From: Amycolatopsis sp. CA-126428
GTDB taxonomy: Bacteria; Actinomycetota; Actinomycetes; Mycobacteriales; Pseudonocardiaceae
Reading direction: 5' to 3'
Assembly: GCF_002904335.1 (NCBI RefSeq)
Contig: NZ_PPHF01000074.1
Location: 558,001 to 622,000 of the forward strand
Length of the DNA stretch: 64,000 bases
Shown: positions 8,691 to 17,116 of the stretch, in pieces
How the letters are laid out: each line of letters starts with the position of its first letter
Position numbering within the stretch: the first letter of the stretch is position 1
Notes under the pieces: model-generated
The model's database searches: none
What the model saw: the letters and a program-made list of their open reading frames with translations, nothing else
Told to the model about the DNA's origin: nothing
Translations under genes and position numbers: made by a program

Positions 8691-10079
8691 CTACCCCAGC
8701 GGGGTGCGTTCGCGGCGCTTCACGAAGCGCCAGCCCACCGCCAGGACCACCGCGAGCACCGGGATCGAACAAAACGCGATCTTCTCGGCGCCGTCCGAAA
8801 AGCCCATCAGCACCACGACCAGGGCCAGGAACGCGAGCGTCGCCCAGCCGCTGTAGGGCGCCCACGGCATCCGGTACGACGGGCGCTCCAGCTCGCCCCG
8901 CAGGGCGGCCTGGCGCAGCCGCAGCTGGCAGAAGATCAGCGTCGCCCAGGTGCTGATCACGCCGAGGGACGCGATCGCGATGGCGATGTCGAACGCCTCC
9001 TTCGGCACCAGGTAGTTCAGCACCACGCCGAGCACGTACGCCACCGACGTGAAGAGGATGCCGCCGTAGGGCACCTGACGGCTGCTCATCCGGCTGACGA
9101 ACGACGGCGCTTCGCCCTTTTCGGCCAGCGAACGCAGGATCCGGCCGGTCGAGTAGAGGCCGGAGTTGACGCTGGACAGCGCCGCGGTCAGCACCACCGC
9201 GTTCATCACGTCGCCGATGCCCGGGATGCCGAGCCGGCTGAACACGGTGACGAACGGGCTCTCGTCGCCGCTGTAGAACGGCCACGGCAGCAGCATCGCC
9301 AGCAGCAGCACCGAGCCGACGTAGAACACGCCGATCCGCCAGACCACGCCGTTGATCGCCTTCGGCAGCACCTTGCGCGCGTCCTTCGTTTCGCCGGCCG
9401 CGATGCCGACGACCTCGATGGCCGAGTAGGCGAAGATGACCGCCTGCAACGTCATCAGCGCGATGCCGATGCCGGCCGGGAACAGTCCACTGTGTCCGGT
9501 CAGGTTGGACACGCCGGCGGGCGTGCCGCCGATGCCGGTGCTCGTCAGGACCAGACCGACGCCGACGACGAGGAAGACGACGATGGCCAGCACTTTCACC
9601 ACCGAGAACCAGAACTCCAGCTCGCCGAACACCTTGACCGACAGCAGATTCACCGCCAGCAGGACACCCAGGGCGATCAGCGCGGTGATCCACTGCGGCA
9701 CGTCCGGCAGCCACTTGTGGACGTAGATGGCGACCGCGGTGATCTCGGCGATCCCGGTCATCGCCCAGTTCACCCAGTACATCCAGCCGGAGGCGAAGCC
9801 GGCCCACGGCCCGATGAACTTCCGCGCGTAGGTGACGAAGCTGCCGGAGCTGGGCTCGTGCAGGACGAGTTCGCCGAGCGCGCGCATCACGAAGTAGGCG
9901 GCCACCCCGCAGATCGCGTAGGAGAAGATCAGCGACGGGCCGACCTGGTGGAGCTTGCCGCCGGCGCCGAGGAACAGCCCGACGCCGATCGCGCCGCCGA
10001 TGGCGATCATCTGCACTTGGCGGTTGCCCAGCGCTTTCGAGTAGCTTTCACCGTTTTCGGTGAGCAGCGAGGAATCCAT
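8691..10079 (-). CDS. APC superfamily amino-acid permease (GABA/asparagine permease type)
   Basis: This 462-residue, roughly 12-helix membrane protein opens with the amino-acid-transporter signature IAIGGAIGVGLFLGAG in helix 1. It keeps the AAT-family pattern ALGELV.EPSSGSF after helix 2 and ESPFVTVFSRLGIP in the middle loop, and ends in a basic cytoplasmic tail. The family imports amino acids such as asparagine, GABA, lysine or aromatic residues by proton symport. Divergence from a glutaminase gene suggests an amide amino acid, but specificity cannot be read from sequence. It overlaps neither neighbour, and only 10 bp separate it from the LacI gene start. Confidence 0.88.
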   Translation of the reverse strand: MDSSLLTENGESYSKALGNRQVQMIAIGGAIGVGLFLGAGGKLHQVGPSLIFSYAICGVAAYFVMRALGELVLHEPSSGSFVTYARKFIGPWAGFASGWMYWVNWAMTGIAEITAVAIYVHKWLPDVPQWITALIALGVLLAVNLLSVKVFGELEFWFSVVKVLAIVVFLVVGVGLVLTSTGIGGTPAGVSNLTGHSGLFPAGIGIALMTLQAVIFAYSAIEVVGIAAGETKDARKVLPKAINGVVWRIGVFYVGSVLLLAMLLPWPFYSGDESPFVTVFSRLGIPGIGDVMNAVVLTAALSSVNSGLYSTGRILRSLAEKGEAPSFVSRMSSRQVPYGGILFTSVAYVLGVVLNYLVPKEAFDIAIAIASLGVISTWATLIFCQLRLRQAALRGELERPSYRMPWAPYSGWATLAFLALVVVLMGFSDGAEKIAFCSIPVLAVVLAVGWRFVKRRERTPLG

Positions 10080-10227
10080 AATTATCGGACGCTAGAGCGG
10101 TGTGCGGCGGGTCACCAAGCCGGCTAAGGAAGACTTAAGGTGTGCGAGAGATCACCGTGGGATCTGCCGGTCCGGTTTGACCCGGGGTGCGTGCCGCCCG
10201 GCCGGGCGTGCCTTCTACGCTACGGCC

Positions 10228-11133
10228 GTGGACCTCGCGGCGCTGCTGGACCGGATAGCCGACGACGTCGCGCCCGAGGTCGGCCGCGGCGCCGTCGCGG
10301 ACTACATTCCCGCGCTGGCCAGGGTGGATCCGAGGCGGTTCGGCATGGCGGTGGCCGAAGTGGACGGTGCGGTGCACGGCGTCGGCGACTGGGAGCACCC
10401 GTTCTCCGTGCAGAGCATGTCCAAAGTGTTCACCCTCGCGCTGACGCTTTCCCGCGGCGACGGCGTGTGGGCGCGGGTGGGCCGCGAACCGTCCGGGGAT
10501 CCGTTCAATTCGCTGGTGCAGCTCGAACACGAGGACGGTATTCCGCGCAACCCGTTCATCAATGCCGGCGCGCTGGTGGTGACCGACGAACTCGCCCGCC
10601 GGGGTGACGCGGTGGACGCGCTGCTCGCCTTCCTGCGGCAGGAGAGCGGCCGGGCGGAGATCGCGGTGGACCCCGAGGTCGCGGCGTCTGAGGCCGGACA
10701 CGCCGACCGCAACCGCGCCCTCGCGTACTTCATGGCCTCCTACGGCAACATGCGCCACCCGGTGCCGTCGGTGCTGGACCAGTACGTCCGCCAGTGTTCG
10801 ATCGCGATGAGCTGCGCCGACGTCGCCCGGTCGGCGTTGTTCCTGGCCCGCCACGGCGTCCGCAACGACGGCTCGCGGTTGCTCGAGCTGAGCGCGGCGA
10901 AGCGCATCAACGCGGTAATGCTGACGTGCGGCACGTACGACGCGGCGGGCGAGTTCGCCTACCGCGTCGGCCTGCCGGGCAAGAGCGGCGTGGGCGGCGG
11001 CATCCTCGCGATCGTCCCGGGCCGGTGCGCGGTCTGCGTGTGGAGCCCGGGACTGGACGCGCGCGGCAACTCCGTCGCCGGCGTCGCCGCCCTGGACCGG
11101 TTCACGACGCTGACCGGCTGGTCGATCTTCTGA
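10228..11133 (+). CDS. glsA: glutaminase
   Basis: This 301-residue serine-dependent beta-lactamase-like enzyme hydrolyses glutamine to glutamate and ammonia. Conserved blocks include the catalytic S63-x-x-K66 (SMSK in FSVQSMSKVF), NPFINAGAL, YFMASYGNM and the late KSGVGGGILAI motif. Length matches bacterial GlsA (about 305-310). GTG 10228 is chosen because the homologous region starts there and TACGCT (10216-10221) lies 6 nt upstream, indicating leaderless transcription; the longer upstream reading has no family homology. It is divergent from an amino-acid permease, a plausible uptake/deamidation pair. It converges with the helicase gene, leaving only 2 bp. Confidence 0.92.
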   Translation: MDLAALLDRIADDVAPEVGRGAVADYIPALARVDPRRFGMAVAEVDGAVHGVGDWEHPFSVQSMSKVFTLALTLSRGDGVWARVGREPSGDPFNSLVQLEHEDGIPRNPFINAGALVVTDELARRGDAVDALLAFLRQESGRAEIAVDPEVAASEAGHADRNRALAYFMASYGNMRHPVPSVLDQYVRQCSIAMSCADVARSALFLARHGVRNDGSRLLELSAAKRINAVMLTCGTYDAAGEFAYRVGLPGKSGVGGGILAIVPGRCAVCVWSPGLDARGNSVAGVAALDRFTTLTGWSIF

Positions 11134-11135
11134 AG

Positions 11136-14100
11136 TCAGCGCAGTCCGTCCTCCGGACGGGAGACGGAGGCCATTCCGTTCCGGACGGGCAGGGCCGCGG
11201 CCAGCGTGTCGAAGTACCGCTGATCCTGCCAGCGGCGCCGGTCACCGATCACGTAGAGCCGGCGCTTCGCCCGTGACACCGCGACGTTGAGCAGGTTGGG
11301 CTTGGCCGCGGCCCACCGGCGCGCGCCGTCCTTGGCCGGGTCACTGCCGAGCACGATCACGACCACGTCGGCTTCCTGCCCCTGCACGGTGTGGACCGTG
11401 CCCACCTCGACCGCGGCCGGCCCGCGGCCGGCTTTCTGCCGGACGACGCGCTGAGCACCTCGGACCACGTTCACGAACGGGCTGACCACCCGGATGGCGC
11501 CGGGTTCGATGCCGAGGGCGGCGAGCTCGTCGAGCAGCAGCCCGAGTTCGTGTCCTTCGGCCGGTACCCAATTCCCTTCGGAGCGGGTCGCCGGGACGTC
11601 GATCCACTCGTCACGGCCGAGGTAGGGAGGACGTTCGGCCGTGCCGTAGACCATGAGCTCGCCGCCGTAGGCGATGCGGTTGGAGATCTCGAACATCAGC
11701 CGGTCGCACCGGCGGTGTACGCGAAGCGGTGCACCCACCCAGGTCGATCCGTCACCGATCGGATCGGGCAGGGCGGTGCCGAACCGGTTGAGCCGGTCGG
11801 CCACCCGCTGCGCCGAAGTCGCGTCCGGCAACCATTCCTCGGCGACCCGGTAGCGCTTGAGCAGGGCTGCCTGCGCGGTGGACGGCAGCGTCACGATCGG
11901 TTCCAGCTGCTGTGGATCGCCGACGAGCACGGATCGCCGGGCCCGCCAGATACCGCCGGCCGTCTGCTGGGGCGTGGCCTGCCCCGCTTCGTCGATGAAC
12001 AGCCACCCCAGCGCTTCGGGATCGAGCCGGCCGAACAACCGCGGAAGGGATGCGAAGGTCGTCGAAATGACCGGCACGACGAGAAACAGCGTCTGCCAGA
12101 CCGTGCGCAACGTTTCGCCCCGGAGCTTCGGATTTCCGCTGAGCACCGCTGCGGCGGTGGTGAGGTTGTCGCGCATCGGCGCGCCCGCCCCCAGCACGAA
12201 GGCCTTGTGCAGCCGGAGCGCTTCGAGCGTGACCCGGTTGCGGGCGGCGGTGAACTCCGGGTCGGCCCAGGGCGCGCACAGCTGGAAGGCGTCGTCGCCG
12301 GCGAATGCCGCGGGATCGGGGACGTGGCCGGGCCAGCGGCTGTGCGCGGTGGCGATGAACGAGGTGACTTTGCCCAGCTCGAACCGGGCCCGATCCAGCC
12401 GGCCGGCCCCCTCACGGAGCCGCGCGTCGAGGGCCGAACCCTCCGCGGCCAGCTTGCCCAGCGCGGCCGACCACTGATCCAGCGCCTGCGCCGCGTGGTC
12501 ACGCTGACGGCGGAGCCGATCGTGTTCGGCGTGCCACGCGCGTCCGGCCCGGAACAGCGTCGAGACCGAGACCCAGAACCCGGGCTTGTCCGCGCGGTGG
12601 TCCCGGTGGACCGCCGTGGCGTGCTGCAGCGCGGCCGCGGCGGCGGCGTGTCCGCGCCGCGCTTCCGCGACACGCTGACCCAAGGCCGCCTGCTGGTGCT
12701 GTACCTTCGCCAACCCCGCTTCGGCATCGCGCAGGCCGCTTTCCAGGACAGGGCGATCCATCAGGGCCCGCGCGACCTGCTCGCGTTCGGCGGCCAGGCG
12801 CGTGCTCGTCGCCTCGGCGTCGCGGAAACGCCGGACGGCCGTCGCCCAGTCGTCCACCGAGCCGGGCTCGTCGCGGGCCGCTCGCAAGATCCGCTGCATG
12901 CCCGGGATGCCCGGCTCGCCCGGGCGCGCGGGTTCCTGGCCCCACCAGAAGCGCTGGGCGAACTGGCCGCAGTTCTTGCGGTTGCCCAGCGTGGCGGCGA
13001 GCAGGCCCCACGCCGGCTTGTCGAGTACGTGCGTGGCCAGCCCGCGGAAGTAGTCGACGGCGACCGCGGCGTCTTCGGCGCCGCTGACCGCCGCGACGCC
13101 GGGAATCTCCGCCGTGACGTTCGCGGCCGCCTTGTTCCCGGAGGTGGCCACCAGGATCTCCGCGCCGGTCACGGCGGGCGAAAGGGCCCGGACGGGCGCC
13201 GAGAACCGTTCGGTGATCTTGACCCGCTCGAGCTCGTCGGAAAACGCATCAGCGGGCGCGGACAGCCCCGCGAGCGCCTGGGCACGCTGGACCAGGACGG
13301 CGGCGATCACGTCCCGCAGCAAGGTGGTCTTGCCGGTGCCGGGCGGGCCGTTGACGGCGAACAGCCCATCGGCGGGGCCGAGCTCGGCCATGATCCGGTC
13401 GACCGCGAACTGCTGGCTCAGCACCAGTGGCCGCGCCGGGTCGCCGGGCCAGCGGCCGAGTGGCAGCCGGGCGGGTTCGACCCCGGCGAGCACGGCCCGG
13501 GGTGTGGTGCGGACGTCGACCCGGTTGCCGACCGGCACCGCGCCGGCATCGGAAAGGAATCCGCGAAGGCCGGCGCCCACTTCGCCGGCCCGCACGGCCT
13601 TCGCGATCCTGGCGAGGTCGGCTCCGTGGAAGCTGTTGAGGAACGTGCTGTCACCGGCGTCGGCGGTGTCCCTCACCCGCACCTTCGTACAGTGGACGCG
13701 GATGCCGCGGGGAGCGAGCGCGTCGGTGACGCCCAGTGCCTCGGCCAGCTCCGCGGTGAACTCGTGCAGCGCATCCGCGGTGAGCTCGAAACGCGGCGTG
13801 CGGGCACCGGGAGCGACCCCCGGCTCGGCCGTCTTCTTCTTCGGGGTCAGCAGCTTCTCGGCGAAGGTTCCGGCCACCGCGCCGGCGATGCCGCCGACGA
13901 GGGGGCCGGCCAGCGAGGTGACCGCGGTGGCCGCGGCCGTGGTGACCGCCGCACCCGTCGCCTTGGCCCCGGCTCCGGCCGCTTCGCGCGCCGCGTCCTT
14001 CGCGTGTTCACCCAGGGCGTGCGCGATCTTGCCCGCCGTGGCCCCGCCGCGGGTTTCGCGGGAGGGCGGTGCGAGCCGGTCCAAGCCGTCGGCGAAGCCG

Positions 14101-14585
14101 CGCTCTTCGGCTTCGAACCCGCCCAGCCAGTCGGCGTCCGGACCCTCCCGGTTCAGCCGGCCCAGCGCGAAGGCGCAGGCGGAGAGGACGGCGGAGCCCT
14201 CGACCAGGAAGCCGGCGGCGTCCACCGTGAACGCGAACAGGGCCGCCTGGCCGGAACTGCGTCCGTCGGGAGGGGTGGCGTCGTGGCCGAACGCCCGCGC
14301 CAGCGTGTCGTGGATCGCCGTCAGTTCGTACAGGCCGCCGTAGACCGTGAACTGCCACGCCAGGGTCGCCGGCAGCGGACGTGCCGTGAGTGGGTGGCCT
14401 TCGGACCACGGAGTCTGCTCCCGCGGGTCGAGGTCGAACACGAGCTGGTCGGCGCCGGGGCCACCGCGCCGGTCGAGCTTGGGCGCGGTGGCCGGGCTGA
14501 GTGTTTCGACGGCACGCCAGAACTCCACCGTTTGCGCCCGATTGTCCCCCTGCATGAGCCCCCTCAGTTCTGTGGCGGGAGTCAC
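11136..14585 (-). CDS. large UPF1/Dna2-like SF1 helicase with glycine-zipper insert
   Basis: This 1149-residue protein has split SF1B helicase motifs. Walker A GPPGTGKTT places Lys419, Walker B FIDEAGQA is near 863-869, motif III is VGDPQQLEP, and late motifs include TVHTVQGQEADVV and NVAVSRAKR. About 440 residues between motifs I and II hold a long Ala/Arg/Gln-rich coiled coil. The unusual N-terminal region (1-390) carries a small-residue stretch (about 200-246) with Gly227, 231, 235 and 239 spaced as a perfect glycine zipper, a motif found in membrane-inserting or self-associating helices. No partner gene is present. It probably acts on nucleic acid; a defence role is possible but unproven. 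A stretch of 14586-14645 separates it from the next gene. Confidence 0.85.
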   Translation of the reverse strand: MTPATELRGLMQGDNRAQTVEFWRAVETLSPATAPKLDRRGGPGADQLVFDLDPREQTPWSEGHPLTARPLPATLAWQFTVYGGLYELTAIHDTLARAFGHDATPPDGRSSGQAALFAFTVDAAGFLVEGSAVLSACAFALGRLNREGPDADWLGGFEAEERGFADGLDRLAPPSRETRGGATAGKIAHALGEHAKDAAREAAGAGAKATGAAVTTAAATAVTSLAGPLVGGIAGAVAGTFAEKLLTPKKKTAEPGVAPGARTPRFELTADALHEFTAELAEALGVTDALAPRGIRVHCTKVRVRDTADAGDSTFLNSFHGADLARIAKAVRAGEVGAGLRGFLSDAGAVPVGNRVDVRTTPRAVLAGVEPARLPLGRWPGDPARPLVLSQQFAVDRIMAELGPADGLFAVNGPPGTGKTTLLRDVIAAVLVQRAQALAGLSAPADAFSDELERVKITERFSAPVRALSPAVTGAEILVATSGNKAAANVTAEIPGVAAVSGAEDAAVAVDYFRGLATHVLDKPAWGLLAATLGNRKNCGQFAQRFWWGQEPARPGEPGIPGMQRILRAARDEPGSVDDWATAVRRFRDAEATSTRLAAEREQVARALMDRPVLESGLRDAEAGLAKVQHQQAALGQRVAEARRGHAAAAAALQHATAVHRDHRADKPGFWVSVSTLFRAGRAWHAEHDRLRRQRDHAAQALDQWSAALGKLAAEGSALDARLREGAGRLDRARFELGKVTSFIATAHSRWPGHVPDPAAFAGDDAFQLCAPWADPEFTAARNRVTLEALRLHKAFVLGAGAPMRDNLTTAAAVLSGNPKLRGETLRTVWQTLFLVVPVISTTFASLPRLFGRLDPEALGWLFIDEAGQATPQQTAGGIWRARRSVLVGDPQQLEPIVTLPSTAQAALLKRYRVAEEWLPDATSAQRVADRLNRFGTALPDPIGDGSTWVGAPLRVHRRCDRLMFEISNRIAYGGELMVYGTAERPPYLGRDEWIDVPATRSEGNWVPAEGHELGLLLDELAALGIEPGAIRVVSPFVNVVRGAQRVVRQKAGRGPAAVEVGTVHTVQGQEADVVVIVLGSDPAKDGARRWAAAKPNLLNVAVSRAKRRLYVIGDRRRWQDQRYFDTLAAALPVRNGMASVSRPEDGLR

Positions 14586-14645
14586 TGTACGCCATAACCG
14601 TCACAGCGGGTCACCAACCGGGTGACGCCTGTCGGTGTGCTCAGT

Positions 14646-15263
14646 TCAGCGCAGGTAGTTGTAGACGCTGGCCCGCGAGATCCCGAGCAGGTCGGTCAGC
14701 GCCGCCACCGCGTTCTTCAGCTCCAGGAACCCCCGCTCCTTCAGCGACCGCGCCAAGTCCTTCTTCGCGCTCGCGGGCAGGCTGCGCGGGGTGTGGCCGC
14801 GCGCGGTGGCGTAGTCCTCGACCAGGGCGCGCAGCTCGTCCACCGTCCGGGCGCGCAGGGACTTGGCGAGCGGGGCCGGCTCGTCGGTGGCGGCCAGGCG
14901 GGTCAGGGCGTGGGCGGCCGAGCCGAGGAGGGAGACGTCGAGGTTGAGGCACAGGGCCGCGACGTACTCGCCCGCCGCATTGCGGATGCCGATCGACGTG
15001 CTCTTCGCGGGCCTGCCGTCCGGGAAGCGGTTGGGGTAGTTCTGCAGCACGTCCGGGAACGCCGGGTCGGCGATGCGGGCCAGCCCCAGCTCGGTCGCCG
15101 GGTCGCCGGCCGCGCGGCCGGACAGGCCGCCTTCGATCGCGCGCACCGCGTGGGCCGGGTCGCGCAGGTCGTGCAGCACCACCTCGCACAGGCCGGGGAA
15201 CATCCGGCCGACGGCGTGGGCGATCTTCTCGGCCTCGCGCAGCAGCAGCTCGTCCTCGGTCAT
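14646..15263 (-). CDS. YheO/DauR-like transcriptional regulator (PAS plus HTH)
   Basis: The 205-residue protein has an N-terminal YheO-like PAS domain (about 5-115, with the FPDVLQNYPNRFPDGR and STSIGIRN segments). A C-terminal helix-turn-helix of the DauR type (about 150-205) ends in LLGISRASVYNYLR. DauR is the repressor of D-arginine use, and other YheO proteins regulate amino-acid catabolism. Its ATG overlaps the stop of the upstream PLP-enzyme gene by 4 bp, so the two are co-transcribed. This suggests it controls that enzyme in response to the enzyme's substrate or product. Confidence 0.85.
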   Translation of the reverse strand: MTEDELLLREAEKIAHAVGRMFPGLCEVVLHDLRDPAHAVRAIEGGLSGRAAGDPATELGLARIADPAFPDVLQNYPNRFPDGRPAKSTSIGIRNAAGEYVAALCLNLDVSLLGSAAHALTRLAATDEPAPLAKSLRARTVDELRALVEDYATARGHTPRSLPASAKKDLARSLKERGFLELKNAVAALTDLLGISRASVYNYLR

Positions 15264-16369
15264 CCGATCAGCTCCCGCAGCTTGTCCGCCGCCTTCAGGC
15301 CGGAACCGGTGAGCACGACCACCGTGGTCTCGCCGGGCCGGATGGCACCCCGCGCGCGGAAGACGTCGATCGCCGCCGCGGCCGTCGCGCTGGTCGGCTC
15401 CGCGTAGAGGCCGAGGGAAGCCAGGCGGCGGGCCGCCGTGGCGATGGCGTCTTCGGGGATCGCCGCGGTGTCGCCGCCCGAGCGCCGGATCGCCGCGACG
15501 ACTTCGGGCAGCCGGACCGGACGGCGGATCGCCGTCCCCTCGGCGACGGTCGGGGCGAACCCCGGCGGCTCCCGGTCGTGGAAGGCCGCGTCGACAGGGG
15601 AACAGTTCCGCGGCTGCGCGACGAGCAGGCGCGGGCGCCGCGCGATGGACCCCGCGGCCAGCAGCTCCCCGAACCCGAGGTCGCAGCCCAGCACGATGCT
15701 GCCCGCGCCGGCCACCGTGACGACGGCGTCCGGCGCGCGGAAGCCGAGGTCCTCCCACAGCTCGTAGGCGAGGGTCTTGGTGCCCTGCAGGAAGAACGGG
15801 TGCCAGTTGTGGCTGGCGTAGGTGGTGCGGTCGGAGCGGCGGACGGCTTCGGCGGCCGTGTCGTCGCGGGTGCCCGGCACCAGCTCGACGGCCGCGCCGT
15901 ACGCGCGGGTCTGCAGCACCTTCGCCGGCGACGTCCCCGCCGGGGCCAGGACGGTGGCCGCGATCCCGGCCGCGGCGCTGTAGGCCGCCACCGACGAGCC
16001 GCCGTTGCCGGAGCTGTCCTCCAGCAGCTCGCGCACCCCGGCCCCGGCCAGCGCGGAGACCATGACGCTGGTGCCGCGGTCCTTGAAGCTGCCGGTCGGG
16101 CTGAACCACTCGAGCTTGAACCGGACCTCGGCGCCGTCCCACCGCTGCGGGACGAGCGGGGTGCAGCCTTCCCCGAGCGACACCGGGCGGAGATCGCCGG
16201 GCAGCGCGGCCCGGTAGCGCCAGAGCGAGCGGACGCCGGTGTCGACGTCTTCCGGGCGCAGACCGGGCCCGGCGGCGACGGTGAGCGGGGCGCCGTCGTC
16301 GCCACGCCAGCGCAGCGGATCCCCCGGGTAGCGCGCCCCCGACCGATCGTCGGTGTACCAGTACGCCAC
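15260..16369 (-). CDS. threonine synthase-like PLP-dependent lyase
   Basis: This 369-residue fold-type II PLP enzyme has the Schiff-base Lys96 in PTGSFKDRG, the phosphate-binding loop SSGNGGSS at 119-126 and a C-terminal VLTGSGLKAAD motif. Threonine synthases and related beta-replacement/elimination enzymes share these. It is unlikely to be the housekeeping ThrC because it is paired with a YheO-like regulator and sits away from homoserine genes; a catabolic amino-acid lyase is a good alternative. Its promoter region holds nested palindromes (16385-16421). Exact substrate unknown. Confidence 0.82.
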   Translation of the reverse strand: MAYWYTDDRSGARYPGDPLRWRGDDGAPLTVAAGPGLRPEDVDTGVRSLWRYRAALPGDLRPVSLGEGCTPLVPQRWDGAEVRFKLEWFSPTGSFKDRGTSVMVSALAGAGVRELLEDSSGNGGSSVAAYSAAAGIAATVLAPAGTSPAKVLQTRAYGAAVELVPGTRDDTAAEAVRRSDRTTYASHNWHPFFLQGTKTLAYELWEDLGFRAPDAVVTVAGAGSIVLGCDLGFGELLAAGSIARRPRLLVAQPRNCSPVDAAFHDREPPGFAPTVAEGTAIRRPVRLPEVVAAIRRSGGDTAAIPEDAIATAARRLASLGLYAEPTSATAAAAIDVFRARGAIRPGETTVVVLTGSGLKAADKLRELIG

Positions 16370-16384
16370 CGCTACCTCCTCATC

Positions 16385-16421
16385 TGGACGAATAGTCCAA
16401 GTCTAGACGTACTGTCTAGAC
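16385..16421. promoter_or_regulatory. clustered palindromic operators upstream of the PLP-enzyme/regulator operon
   Basis: Three symmetric elements lie within 37 bp of one another: TGGAC-GAATA-GTCCA (16385-16399), then two identical self-complementary octamers GTCTAGAC (16401-16408 and 16414-16421) 13 bp apart centre to centre. They start 16 bp before the ATG at 16369. Likely binding sites for the co-transcribed YheO-like regulator. Confidence 0.65.
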
Positions 16422-17043
16422 CTACTCCCGAGTATGCGAAATGTCTTCAGCTTCTTCTCAGGAAAAGCTTGTAACGCGGTGGTGGAAAATTTCGATCACG
16501 CGCGCCCGGCGGCGTACCGCTGGTGGCCGCCCGAATACCGCCGGTCGTGCCCGGTGGGGCGCGGCCGCCCGCCGGCGTCCCCCGTTCGTGGTCTTGTGAG
16601 CACCGAGAATCCCGTCGCGCGACCAATCCACAATGGACGTCGTGGGTGGGGACGCGCCCGGCTGCGCATTCTTCGACGCATTGTTTCGGGCCTCCGGGAA
16701 AGGGGGATTAATGGGTGTTCGTCACCGATGGCGAGTGGCGTTGCCGAATCCGTGAACCGATCGTTTCCGCACGCCTGCTTTACCCGCGGGATAAGCGGGC
16801 GGGGTTGCGGGGACCCGGGGACCCTCCGGTCGACGTGGTCTGGATCGCGCAACCGCGCCGCCGCCACCCGGCGGCATGGCTTGCATCGTCCGGCCGCGCA
16901 AGCCGGGCGGACCACGCCGAGGAACCGGTCCGCGCAGCTCGGCGGGGGGTTGGGGGAACGTGACGGCGACGTTAAATTCTTGCGCCGCGGGCCTGGTCGA
17001 TCGCGAATTTTCTGAACCTCGGCTATGAAATCGCGGTGGGTTG
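16422..17043. other. gene-free region upstream of the lipid-synthase operon
   Basis: I see no convincing coding region here. The plus-strand frame open from 16434 to 17015 has no recognisable family motif and no ribosome-binding site, and base use is more AT-rich and less codon-biased than flanking genes. An imperfect symmetric TCCACAATGGA occurs at 16627-16637. The region probably carries regulatory DNA or a long leader for the synthase operon. Confidence 0.5.
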
Positions 17044-17072
17044 TTGACGGCTTGGAAGGAACCCGCTTAAGT
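17044..17072 (+). promoter_or_regulatory. candidate promoter of the lipid-synthase operon
   Basis: TTGACG (17044-17049) and TTAAGT (17067-17072) are separated by 17 nt, a good vegetative sigma-factor spacing. The predicted transcript would start near 17079, with GGGAG (17107-17111) 5 nt before the ATG at 17117. Confidence 0.5.
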
Positions 17073-17116
17073 ACTCCCCGTTACCCTTCACCCTTTCGTG
17101 CGTAGCGGGAGTTCCC

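Noticed and set aside
10081..10087. GATAAT on the minus strand as the -10 box of the amino-acid permease gene
   Set aside because: It ends one base before the ATG, too close for a -10 element unless the true start is further inside; left undecided.
16434..17015. A possible 193-codon gene in the region before the synthase operon
   Set aside because: No motif, no ribosome-binding site, poor codon bias and Arg/Ser/Gly-rich composition typical of non-coding GC-rich DNA.
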